64,000 nt of DNA from Acidiferrobacter thiooxydans. GTDB taxonomy: Bacteria > Pseudomonadota > Gammaproteobacteria > Acidiferrobacterales > Acidiferrobacteraceae. Each line of letters opens with the position of its first letter. Positions within the stretch are counted from its first letter, which is position 1. The DNA lies in the NCBI RefSeq assembly GCF_003333315.1, contig NZ_PSYR01000001.1, forward strand, positions 832,501 to 896,500, in the 5' to 3' direction. A program made the translations under genes and the position numbers. Below, in pieces: positions 40,436 through 48,102 of the stretch. Under the pieces are notes generated by a model that was not told where the DNA came from, ran no database searches, and was given only the letters and a program-made list of their open reading frames with translations.

Positions 40436-41362
40436 ATGAGGAACCTGACGTTACGGCAGCTGGAGATCTTGCGCATGCTGGCCGCCACCAGCTCCTATAC
40501 CAGGGCCGCGGCGCGGCTCAATCTGACGCAATCGGCGGTCTATCTGCAGGTCCGCAAGCTCGAGCAGGAGATCGGCCTGCCGGTCACAGAGCAGGTCGGA
40601 AAGAAGGTCTTTCTCACGGATGCCGGCGAAGAGGTGCTTCGCTTTGGGCAACGCATAGCCGAGGAACTGGAGGGCCTGGGCCGTTCCCTGGAGCACTTGC
40701 GGGGCGTGGACGAGGGGCAGCTGCGCATCGCTCTCACCTCGGCGGTCAACGCCTTCGCGGTGGAATTGCTGGCGCGTTTCCTGCTCCAGCATCCGCAGGT
40801 GAATATCCGTCTGAATATCGCCAATCGCAAGGAGGTGCTGGCGAGCCTCGAACGTAATGATGTGGACATGGCCATCATGGGCGAGCCGCCACAATCGCTG
40901 GATCTCATCGCGCTGCCGTTTCACCGCAATGATCTCATCGTCATCGCCCCCGCCAATCATCGCCTGGCCGACCGTCGCGGTATCTTGCAGAGCGATCTCG
41001 TTCGGGAAAGCTTCGTCCTGCGGGAACCCGGATCCGGGACGCGCGAGACGGTGCTGCGCTACTTTTCGGAAAAGGGTCTCACTGTAAGGGAGGGGGTGGT
41101 CATGAACAGCAACGAGGCCATAAAGCAGGCGGTGAAGGTGGGCATGGGCGTCGCCGTGGTCGCGCGCTACAGCGTCCTGGTGAAGATGGAATCCGGCTAT
41201 CTGCGCGAGCTTTCGGTGGAAGGGTTCCCTCTGCAACGCGCCTGGCATCTGGTACACCGCAAAGGTAAGAGGCTCGCCCCCGCGCCCCTCGAGTTCAAGG
41301 AGTTTTTGATTCAGCACCTGTATGTGAAAACGCCTGAGGAACGGAGGCAGACTCTGCCATGA
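40436..41362 (+). CDS. cbbR: LysR-type regulator of the cbb operon
   Basis: A 308 aa LysR-family activator. The N-terminal winged helix-turn-helix (residues 3-62) shows the standard AAARLNLTQSAVYLQVRKLEQEIG recognition block. The remainder is a two-lobed effector domain; CbbR proteins sense Calvin-cycle or redox metabolites. Divergent placement from cbbM identifies it as CbbR. ATG 40436 follows GAGGAG by seven bases. The frame extends 14 codons upstream without support. Confidence 0.93.
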   Translation: MRNLTLRQLEILRMLAATSSYTRAAARLNLTQSAVYLQVRKLEQEIGLPVTEQVGKKVFLTDAGEEVLRFGQRIAEELEGLGRSLEHLRGVDEGQLRIALTSAVNAFAVELLARFLLQHPQVNIRLNIANRKEVLASLERNDVDMAIMGEPPQSLDLIALPFHRNDLIVIAPANHRLADRRGILQSDLVRESFVLREPGSGTRETVLRYFSEKGLTVREGVVMNSNEAIKQAVKVGMGVAVVARYSVLVKMESGYLRELSVEGFPLQRAWHLVHRKGKRLAPAPLEFKEFLIQHLYVKTPEERRQTLP

Positions 41363-41558
41363 CCGCCCGCGTGCCGCGCGCCGAGACTTGATGGTACTCG
41401 TCGCACGCCTAGCAATGGTCGAGGTCACCCTGGCTTGGGCGTGGTCGCCGGTTCACGGGCGTTAGGCGGTTAGGCGGTTTTAGGCCCTTCACGGCAGTGC
41501 GGTCGCCAGCTTGGCGCACCGTTCCTCGCGCCGAGGGCGCGCCATGCCTGAGGGAGGG

Positions 41559-41581
41559 GGACCCGGCCTGCTGCCGGATCC
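41559..41581. terminator. hairpin in the convergent gap after cbbR
   Basis: Arms GGACCCGGC (41559-41567) and GCCGGATCC (41573-41581) pair with one mismatch-type G-U/A-C position and a five-base loop. There is no T-run on either side. It lies between the convergent ends of cbbR and the small exported protein and may act as a weak bidirectional terminator. Confidence 0.4.
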
Positions 41582-41597
41582 CTGGTCTCAGACTTAA

Positions 41598-41990
41598 CTA
41601 GTGGGCGCGGATGTCGCCGCAGGCCACGTATTTCTGCATGTCGCTCTCACTTTCGTGGACGTTGATGGCCATGGGTTTTGCGAGCAGCGCCTTGAGGCGT
41701 GCATGGACCATCGTGACCGATTTTCCGTGCGTCACCGGCTTTAACATGTACGCAGGCCGGGGATTCACGTTGGGGCAAGTCCCGGGATGGATGTGATCGG
41801 GTTGCGCGATCCCCTTTGGCGTGCCGTGCAGATGGACGACGACCAGAGTACGGGCACCGTGCGGATAGAGAAGGGCATAGCCGCTTTCCCCGGAACCATT
41901 TTCGGATCTGAGGGGAACCTTCAAGGGGTTGGCGAATACCGGGCTCATCGCAAGACCGGCGGCAGCGACCGACATTATAAGTTTCTTCAT
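41598..41990 (-). CDS. small exported protein, CHRD-like
   Basis: A 130-residue protein with a clear signal peptide (MKKLIMSVAAAGLAMSPVFA, cleavage about residue 20). The mature part contains LVVVHLHGTPKG, HIHPGTCPNVNP and a late HESESDMQKYVACGD. The His-rich HLHG...HIHPGTC arrangement recalls CHRD and Cu/Zn superoxide dismutase-like beta folds that use such histidines for metal. I do not recognise a named family with certainty. The two Cys in the mature part could form a disulfide. ATG 41990 is preferred over the longer frame because it starts the signal peptide exactly. Confidence 0.65.
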   Translation of the reverse strand: MKKLIMSVAAAGLAMSPVFANPLKVPLRSENGSGESGYALLYPHGARTLVVVHLHGTPKGIAQPDHIHPGTCPNVNPRPAYMLKPVTHGKSVTMVHARLKALLAKPMAINVHESESDMQKYVACGDIRAH

Positions 41991-42507
41991 GATATGCGCG
42001 GGAAGCCCCGGTCCCGCGACCGGGGAGGGATAGCGCCTGCTCCCGCATCCTCCTGTTGGCGATGCTATCGGAATCATCGTATGGTGACGGGCCTACGGAT
42101 GTGAACGGCGTGCATGGACTCACGATCAAAGCCAAGGTCCGGATCGGGCAAGGCCTGAAGATGGTCTCGTTTTCTGGGTGATGACAGAGTCCGCAGATCC
42201 CTTGCCGACACAATCATAAAGCGGTTGTATGCTAGCATGGTGATAGTGTCGGCGGCTAGGACGCAGGGTGGGCCTAACGGGGACGAGGATCCTCGCGGCG
42301 GATCCCAAGGAGGGGGCGGGTGGGCCTTGGACAAGTCGATCCTCGCAGGGCGCTACACTCCGATATTATCCGTAGCGCGCGACAGGGTACTACGGGTCCA
42401 CAGAGGACCATAAGCCCCGGCAAGGTCGCCAAACGGCGCAGCGTGTCCGTGCAGGCCGGGCGGCGATGCGGCGCGAGAGGCGCGGGGGGTGGGGCGGCCG
42501 ACCACCC
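41991..42507. other. intergenic region without recognised genes
   Basis: About 517 bases between two minus-strand genes. Short frames on both strands show no family resemblance. An AT-rich patch at 42213-42250 is the only compositional departure. No hairpin terminator or promoter is clear. Confidence 0.45.
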
Positions 42508-43242
42508 CTAGGGGCTTAGCTGGCGGACCGGGCGCACCAGAATTTCCTCGACCAGGACGTTGGCGGGCTGCGCGAAGCTGTAGACGAGGGCTTGGGCGAT
42601 ATCCTCGGGATGCAGGGCGTCCAGGGATTCGCGGCGCGCCTTCATCTGGTCGGCCGGCACATTGTGGCCCCAATGGGTCCAGACCGCGCCCGGCTCGATC
42701 AGTGCCACACGGATACCCTCGGCCCCCAATTCCTTGCGCAGGGCATCGTGGAAACCGACGACTGCGAATTTGGTGGCGTTATAGACAGACCATCCCGGCA
42801 GACCGTAGCGGCCGCCCACGCTCGAGACCGTGGAGATCATGGCTCCAGGCCGGTTGCGCAAAAGCGGGATGGCGGCATGCGTGCAGTTTAGGACTCCATA
42901 GAGATTGGCGTCTATGGTCTGCCGCCATTCCTCCGGCTGGCTGTCGGCGAATGGGGCATGAAAGCCGATGCCGGCATTGTTAAAGAGCAGGTCGAGGCCG
43001 TGGAAGCGTTCCTGAACCTCGGCAAAGAGTGCCGCCACCTGCCGGGAATCACCGACGTCGGCGGTTACCGGATAGATACGTTCCTTGAGTTCACGGGCAA
43101 GCGTTGCCAGTTTATCGGCCCGGCGCGCGCACACGACCACCTCCAGGCCTTCCTGATGCAAGAGGCGGGCTGCGGCGGCCCCAATGCCGCTTGAGGCCCC
43201 GGTCACTACTGCGATCTTGCCACGAATGTCTTGCATGGGCAT
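42508..43242 (-). CDS. short-chain dehydrogenase/reductase
   Basis: A classical SDR of 244 aa. The cofactor motif TGASSGIG lies near residue 15, NNAGIG near residue 88, and the catalytic Ser-Tyr-Lys set in STVSSVGG near 136 and YNATK near 153. The basic CARRADK segment after the second strand (Arg near residue 39) suggests NADPH preference. The substrate is unknown. ATG 43242 follows GGAGG by eight bases. Neighbours give no pathway clue. Confidence 0.87.
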   Translation of the reverse strand: MPMQDIRGKIAVVTGASSGIGAAAARLLHQEGLEVVVCARRADKLATLARELKERIYPVTADVGDSRQVAALFAEVQERFHGLDLLFNNAGIGFHAPFADSQPEEWRQTIDANLYGVLNCTHAAIPLLRNRPGAMISTVSSVGGRYGLPGWSVYNATKFAVVGFHDALRKELGAEGIRVALIEPGAVWTHWGHNVPADQMKARRESLDALHPEDIAQALVYSFAQPANVLVEEILVRPVRQLSP

Positions 43243-43323
43243 GTCTTCGCCTCCGAAATCTGTGCGCGCGGGGCGGACGGTCGTTCGCCGACGGCATCCG
43301 CTCCCCGCATGGCGAGGTCTCGA

Positions 43324-43824
43324 TCAGCTGATCGGGATCAGCGCATAACCCTTTTCCTGATAGCCGATGACCGATATGAAGCCGTTTTCGACGGGCGTCA
43401 CGGGCGCGATCAGTGTGCGCGGATTCACATCCATGCCGTGCAGGGCGACCCCGCAGGCCTGGAAGCGGATACCTTGTCGCGCAAGCCCGGCGATTTCCTT
43501 CTGGATATTGGCCACGGCACGCTCATCGGTATAGGGAATGCCGCGCCGATCGCGTGTCAGGAAGGCCACATCGGGGCCAATGAAGACCACGATGATGCGC
43601 GGTGTCACCTTTTGCGCGCGTAGTTGCCGTTCGGTCAGGCCGATGACCTGAATCAGGTGCTCGACTGCCACCGGTTGGCGGACGTTCACCAGGAATATCG
43701 TCTTGGCGACGTGTAACCCGGCGAGTGCCGCGCGGTCGTTCAGCGTTTCGGCGCGCACCACCGAAGGCAGTAGCGCCGCGATTGCCATCGCGGCCGCCAT
43801 TATGAGTCCTCGCAGGTCCTTCAT
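43324..43824 (-). CDS. exported DsrE/F-like protein
   Basis: A 166 aa protein with a signal peptide (residues 1-25, cleaved after VVRA). The mature domain resembles the DsrE/DsrF sulfurtransferase fold: KTIFLVNVRQP, IIVVFIGPDVAFL and IRFQACGVALHGM, where the single Cys sits where DsrE-family proteins carry their reactive cysteine. Secreted members are common in sulfur oxidisers, with unknown function. ATG 43824 is preceded by GGGGAGG at good spacing. Confidence 0.78.
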   Translation of the reverse strand: MKDLRGLIMAAAMAIAALLPSVVRAETLNDRAALAGLHVAKTIFLVNVRQPVAVEHLIQVIGLTERQLRAQKVTPRIIVVFIGPDVAFLTRDRRGIPYTDERAVANIQKEIAGLARQGIRFQACGVALHGMDVNPRTLIAPVTPVENGFISVIGYQEKGYALIPIS

Positions 43825-44097
43825 GGTATCCTCCCCAAGGGTAATGTCGTGGTGTGTGAGGCGGGCGAGACGGCAGGGGCGATCCGAGGCCATGCCCGGC
43901 CCCGGTTTTTAAGTCTAGTGACGGCATGAGGGCGAAGCAAGGTCAGTACCCATGCGCGCAGGGCTCCGCCTACGGCACGGGGCAGGAGCGCCAGAGACCT
44001 TGCGGGGAGGGATGGCGCCGCGCCGATCCTTGCTTATAGAATCGCGACAAGGGCCAGGGAAGTGCCTGGCATGTTGCTTCAAGAAGGGGGTTTTGCA

Positions 44098-44967
44098 GTG
44101 AGCGTTGTAAAAAAGGCGATTTTCCCGGTCGCTGGTCTGGGAACGCGATTTTTGCCGGCCACCAAGGCCAGTCCGAAAGAGATGTTGCCCGTGGTCGACA
44201 AGCCGCTCATTCAATATGCGGCCGAAGAGGCCATCGACGCCGGCATCACCGAGCTCATTTTCGTGACGGGCCGCAGCAAGCGCGCCATCGAGGACCATTT
44301 CGATAAGGCCTATGAACTCGAGGCCGAACTTGAGGTGCGCGGCAAGGATAAGATCCTGCGGTCTTTGCGCGGCATATTGCCCAAAGAGGTGACATGCATC
44401 TATATCCGTCAGGCCGAGGCCCTGGGGCTCGGCCACGCGGTGTTGTGCGCGCGCCAGGTCGTGGGAGATGCGCCGTTCGCGGTCATCCTGGCCGACGATC
44501 TCATAGAGGCTAAGCCCTCCGCGTTGCGCCAGATGGTAGACCTCTACGCCCATTATCATAATGCCATCATCGGTGTGCAGGATGTGCCGCGCGAGGATAC
44601 GGGCTCCTACGGTATTGTGCAGGTGCGCCCGTGGGACGAACGCCTGCATCGGGTGGAGGCGATCGTCGAAAAGCCAATGCCGGCCGACGCCCCGTCGACC
44701 TTAGGGGTCGTGGGACGCTATATCCTGACACCGCCGATCTTCGATCTCCTGGAGAGCCTGGGTACTGGATCGGGGGGCGAGATCCAGCTGACCGATGGCA
44801 TCGCGAAGCTCCTCGAAAAGGAGCAGGTGCTGGCCTATGCGTTCGAGGGCAAGCGCTATGACTGCGGGAGCAAGCTTGGTTATCTCCAGGCCACGGTCGA
44901 GTACGCGTTGCGTCACCCGCAGCTCAAAAACGAGTTCCGCGCCTACCTGAAGACCTTGAGCCTATAA
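44098..44967 (+). CDS. galU: UTP-glucose-1-phosphate uridylyltransferase
   Basis: Makes UDP-glucose for LPS, exopolysaccharide and glycogen-related pathways. The nucleotidyltransferase signature [21 protein letters not shown] lies at residues 8-28, split by the family's conserved Lys. EKPMP near residue 188 and [10 protein letters not shown] near residue 225 follow. Length 289 aa. GTG 44098 is chosen because AAGGGGG precedes it; the frame has an ATG at 44062 without a binding site. A TATAGAAT box near 44034 may belong to its promoter. Confidence 0.95.
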   Translation: MSVVKKAIFPVAGLGTRFLPATKASPKEMLPVVDKPLIQYAAEEAIDAGITELIFVTGRSKRAIEDHFDKAYELEAELEVRGKDKILRSLRGILPKEVTCIYIRQAEALGLGHAVLCARQVVGDAPFAVILADDLIEAKPSALRQMVDLYAHYHNAIIGVQDVPREDTGSYGIVQVRPWDERLHRVEAIVEKPMPADAPSTLGVVGRYILTPPIFDLLESLGTGSGGEIQLTDGIAKLLEKEQVLAYAFEGKRYDCGSKLGYLQATVEYALRHPQLKNEFRAYLKTLSL

Positions 44968-45078
44968 GGCCGGGCGGCCCTGATCGCCATCGCTACGGCC
45001 GCGCCTGGCTATGGGATTTATAAGTGAAAGCTGTTAAGATCGCGCGTCTTTCTTGGACCGTTTGAGCGGAGTGCAGCG

Positions 45079-45447
45079 ATGGCAGACAAGCTTCTGATGA
45101 TCATGGTGAACACCGACCCGCATAACCCCTCCGAACTCGGGGCGCCGTTTTTCCAGGCGACCGTGGCGGCCGCAATGGAGTATGAAGTGACGGTGGTATT
45201 GACGGCCCGCGCCGGCGAGTTGGCAGTCAGAGGCGTCGCAGAAAAGCTCTTCGTGCAGGAAGGTAGCAGTAAGTCGGTCTACGACTTCATCAAGGACGCG
45301 CACGAGGCGGGCGTTCATTTCAAGGTATGCACGCCAACCCTCGATCTGTGGGGCAAGGACCTCATCCCGGAGATCGAGGAGACCGTGGGCGGGGCCTATG
45401 TCATCACCCAAGCGATGGATGATGACACGGTCACCTTTACGTATTGA
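45079..45447 (+). CDS. cytoplasmic DsrE-family protein
   Basis: A 122 aa soluble protein with no signal peptide. KLLMIMVNTDPHNPSELGAPFFQATVAAAMEYEVTVVLTARA is the DsrE fold start, and GVHFKVCTPTLDLWG places a single Cys at the expected reactive position near residue 89. Similar proteins occur in sulfur-oxidising lithotrophs near sulfur-transfer genes, though no dsr, sox or hdr gene is seen here. Its 3' end is separated from the HPRT start by seven bases. Confidence 0.8.
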   Translation: MADKLLMIMVNTDPHNPSELGAPFFQATVAAAMEYEVTVVLTARAGELAVRGVAEKLFVQEGSSKSVYDFIKDAHEAGVHFKVCTPTLDLWGKDLIPEIEETVGGAYVITQAMDDDTVTFTY

Positions 45448-45454
45448 TTTTCTG

Positions 45455-46015
45455 ATGGGGGAGGGTGATCGCGCATCCGAGGCGCGCCTGGCCTGGCAGG
45501 TGCTGGAATCGGCCGAGCGGATCCACGCCGCGGCCGATGTCGATAGGGCCTTGGACCACATGGCGCTCGCGATCCGCGACGCCGTGGGTCGGGCCAACCC
45601 CATCATGATGGTCGTCATGAATGGTGCCCTGGTGTTCGCAGGGCACCTGTTGCCGCGACTCGCCTTTCCCCTGGAGGTCGATTACGTCCACGCCACGCGC
45701 TATCATGGCGCGCTGACCGGCGGGGAGATCGCCTGGGCGGCGGGCCCGAGCCTTCCTGTGGCCGGGCGCACCATCGTGCTGCTGGACGACATCCTGGACG
45801 AAGGGGTGACCCTGGCGGCGCTGGCCGATACCCTGCAGGCGCGCGGGGCGGCGGCGGTGTTGAAGGCGGTACTGGTCACGAAGAAGCGGGTGCGGGCGCA
45901 GGGTTTGGAGGCGGATTTTTCCGGCCTCGATGTCCCGGATCGCTACGTCTTTGGCTGCGGCATGGATTACAACGGCTTTCTGCGCAACACCAAGGACATC
46001 TTCGCACTCCCATGA
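45455..46015 (+). CDS. hpt: hypoxanthine phosphoribosyltransferase
   Basis: Salvages hypoxanthine (and often guanine) to IMP/GMP using PRPP. MMVVMNGALVFAG near residue 50 is the pyrophosphate loop and IVLLDDILDEGVTL near residue 107 is the PRPP motif. YVFGCGMDYNGFLRN near residue 167 is the purine-contact block. Length 186 aa. ATG 45455 is the only reasonable start though it lacks a preceding Shine-Dalgarno, suggesting coupling to the gene before it. The end overlaps the phosphorylase gene by four bases. Confidence 0.92.
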   Translation: MGEGDRASEARLAWQVLESAERIHAAADVDRALDHMALAIRDAVGRANPIMMVVMNGALVFAGHLLPRLAFPLEVDYVHATRYHGALTGGEIAWAAGPSLPVAGRTIVLLDDILDEGVTLAALADTLQARGAAAVLKAVLVTKKRVRAQGLEADFSGLDVPDRYVFGCGMDYNGFLRNTKDIFALP

Positions 46016-46761
46016 AGACGCTTGCGATCATCGGCGGCAGCGGGCTCACGCATTTGCGCAATCTCACGGTTCGCGAGCGCCGCGTGATGCGCACGCCCTA
46101 TGGCGAGCCATCGGCGCCTATGGTCTACGGGCTTGTGGGCGGACATGAGGTGATCTTCTTGCCGCGTCACGGCCATGGCCACACCATACCGCCGCATAGC
46201 GTGAATTATCAGGCCAATATGTGGGCCTTGAAGGAATGCGGTGTAAGCGATGTGATCGCGGTGAATGCCGTGGGCGCGATCAATACCGCTCTTGCGCCCG
46301 GGACCCTCGTGCTCCCGGATCAGATCATCGATTACACCTACGGCCGCGCGCACACGTTTTTCGGGAGCCATCCCGAGCCGGTCACGCACATCGATTTCAC
46401 CCATCCCTACTGCGAGGCGTTGCGCGAGGTGTTGCGCGACGGCGCATCGCGTGCCGGGCTCGCCCTGGCGCCCCGGGGGACTTATGCGGCGACCCAGGGT
46501 CCGCGCTTTGAAACGGCGGCCGAGATCCGGAAACTCGAGCGCGATGGGGCCGACATCGTGGGCATGACGGGCATGCCGGAGGCCGCCCTCGCCCGCGAGC
46601 TTGGCCTGTGTTACGCCTCGCTATCGGTGGTGGCCAATTATGCTGCCGGGAAGGTCGAGGGCGAGATCGATCTGCGTACCATAGAACGTCATCTCGAAAG
46701 CGGCACGACAAAGGCGCGCATGCTCCTCGAGCATGCAATCCCGCGATTGTACGGCGCCTGA
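46012..46761 (+). CDS. S-methyl-5'-thioinosine phosphorylase
   Basis: A purine nucleoside phosphorylase family 2 member, 249 aa. IIGGSGLT at the start, PRHGHGHTIPPH near residue 51, and GMTGMPEAALARE near residue 185 are the family blocks. The base-binding region reads VANYAAG near residue 205: an Asn where methylthioadenosine phosphorylases carry an Asp pair, which favours 6-oxopurines, so MTIP is preferred over MTAP. The products are hypoxanthine and methylthioribose-1-phosphate. It overlaps hpt (ATGA), which would use that hypoxanthine. Confidence 0.88.
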   Translation: MKTLAIIGGSGLTHLRNLTVRERRVMRTPYGEPSAPMVYGLVGGHEVIFLPRHGHGHTIPPHSVNYQANMWALKECGVSDVIAVNAVGAINTALAPGTLVLPDQIIDYTYGRAHTFFGSHPEPVTHIDFTHPYCEALREVLRDGASRAGLALAPRGTYAATQGPRFETAAEIRKLERDGADIVGMTGMPEAALARELGLCYASLSVVANYAAGKVEGEIDLRTIERHLESGTTKARMLLEHAIPRLYGA

Positions 46762-46788
46762 GGGCGCGGTGATGATTACCGTAACCCG

Positions 46789-47361
46789 CTAGTGGGGCGT
46801 GGTCACGGGTCCTGTGTAGGGTACGACCCGCACCAGGACCCCGAATTTGGGGTGATCGAAGTAGTTGGTCGCGCGCAGCGCCACTGGTCGCGATTCGACG
46901 AGCTGATAGACCGTAGCCTGAGAGGATGACCGGGCCGCCCCGCTTGGCGTGTAGTGCAGATCCAGGGCGACATGCATGAGCCGCCACTGAAAGACGCGGA
47001 TGACGCCCTTCAGCCGTCCATCGCGGTGGCTTGTGATACGGACCGCCTTGGTTTTGCGCAAGGCGATCACGTTTTGTACCCAGCTGCGTGCCGCGAGGAT
47101 CGTATAATGCGGGTGGCGCGCCAGTATCGACTGGGCGACCGCGAGCTGTGAGCCCTGGGGCAGGCCATGACTGGGGGAGAGCGCCTTCTTGAAGCCCGCG
47201 ATGGGCGTGATCTTTTCTTGGTTCCAGTGCTCATTCCCATCCAGTTTGCGCAGATGGTTCGCGAATACCAGGACATCGACCTCATAGAGGTGTGGGGGAG
47301 CGGCCCAGGCCTGCGCAGTGAGGCCCAGGCTAGCAGCGGCGATCAGGGCAATACGACGCAC
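46789..47361 (-). CDS. CsiV-like exported protein
   Basis: A 190 aa protein with a signal peptide (residues 1-20, AQAWA-A). The mature part starts YEVDVLVFANHLRK and later has HPHYTILAARSWVQ and HVALDLHYTP, the arrangement seen in CsiV-type proteins (peptidoglycan-binding, needed with outer-membrane proteins in Shewanella and relatives). Similarity is to the family rather than to a studied enzyme. It converges with the methylthioinosine phosphorylase gene and is divergent from def. Confidence 0.7.
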   Translation of the reverse strand: MRRIALIAAASLGLTAQAWAAPPHLYEVDVLVFANHLRKLDGNEHWNQEKITPIAGFKKALSPSHGLPQGSQLAVAQSILARHPHYTILAARSWVQNVIALRKTKAVRITSHRDGRLKGVIRVFQWRLMHVALDLHYTPSGAARSSSQATVYQLVESRPVALRATNYFDHPKFGVLVRVVPYTGPVTTPH

Positions 47362-47420
47362 GAAATTCTCCTCTGATACAATGCCGCTAGTATGGGGCCG
47401 AACGGATGGAGGGTAAAGTC

Positions 47421-47957
47421 ATGGCGGTGAGGGCGATCCGACGAATGGGCGATCCTTTGCTATGGGCGCGGGCGCAGGAGGTGACCGACATCTCGGCCCC
47501 TGCGCTTGCCGACCTCGTGGCCGACATGAAGGACACAATGGCGGCCCTGCAGGGCGCCGGGCTCGCCGCCCCGCAGATCGGCGTGCCGCTACGCGTCGTT
47601 TTGTTCGGTGTGGCCGCCAATCCGCGTTACCCGGGTGCCTCGGCGGTCCCTGAGACCATCCTCGTCAACCCCATTATCGAGCCCTTGGATGACGAGCAGG
47701 AGGAGGCCTGGGAGGGGTGCCTGAGCGTGCCCGGCATGCGCGGACTCGTGCCGCGTTATCGGCGCGTACGTTATCGGGGCTTTGGCCTTGATGGGATGGC
47801 GATCGACCGCGAGGTCGAGGGCTTTCACGCGCGCGTCGTGCAGCATGAATGTGATCATCTGGACGGTATTCTGTACCCTGCACGCATCCGCGATCTCAAA
47901 TGCTTCGGCTACGAGAGCGTATTATTCCCCGAGGGTTTCGCCGAACAGGATGCCTGA
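47421..47957 (+). CDS. def: peptide deformylase
   Basis: A metalloenzyme removing the N-formyl group from nascent proteins. The three family motifs are present: [10 protein letters not shown] near residue 42, EGCLSVPG near residue 98 (metal Cys), and QHECDHLDG near residue 141 (HExxH form). Length 178 aa. ATG 47421 follows GGAGGGT; an ATG at 47406 is possible. It stands alone without fmt. The IS605-type remnant lies directly downstream. Confidence 0.94.
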   Translation: MAVRAIRRMGDPLLWARAQEVTDISAPALADLVADMKDTMAALQGAGLAAPQIGVPLRVVLFGVAANPRYPGASAVPETILVNPIIEPLDDEQEEAWEGCLSVPGMRGLVPRYRRVRYRGFGLDGMAIDREVEGFHARVVQHECDHLDGILYPARIRDLKCFGYESVLFPEGFAEQDA

Positions 47958-48102
47958 GGGGCAGGCCCACGGTGGGCGAAGGTCGCGACACGAGGCCGGC
48001 GGCGCCTTTCCGTCCAAAGGCCCGGAACGGGTTGCCGGGGCGCCTTTTGACATCCCCCCCTCAACCTCACGGTCGCCGCTTACGCGGAATGGGAGGGGAT
48101 TC

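Noticed and set aside
41462-41477. Tandem TTAGGCGG repeat after cbbR
   Set aside because: Only two 8-base copies, not enough to indicate a regulatory array or CRISPR.
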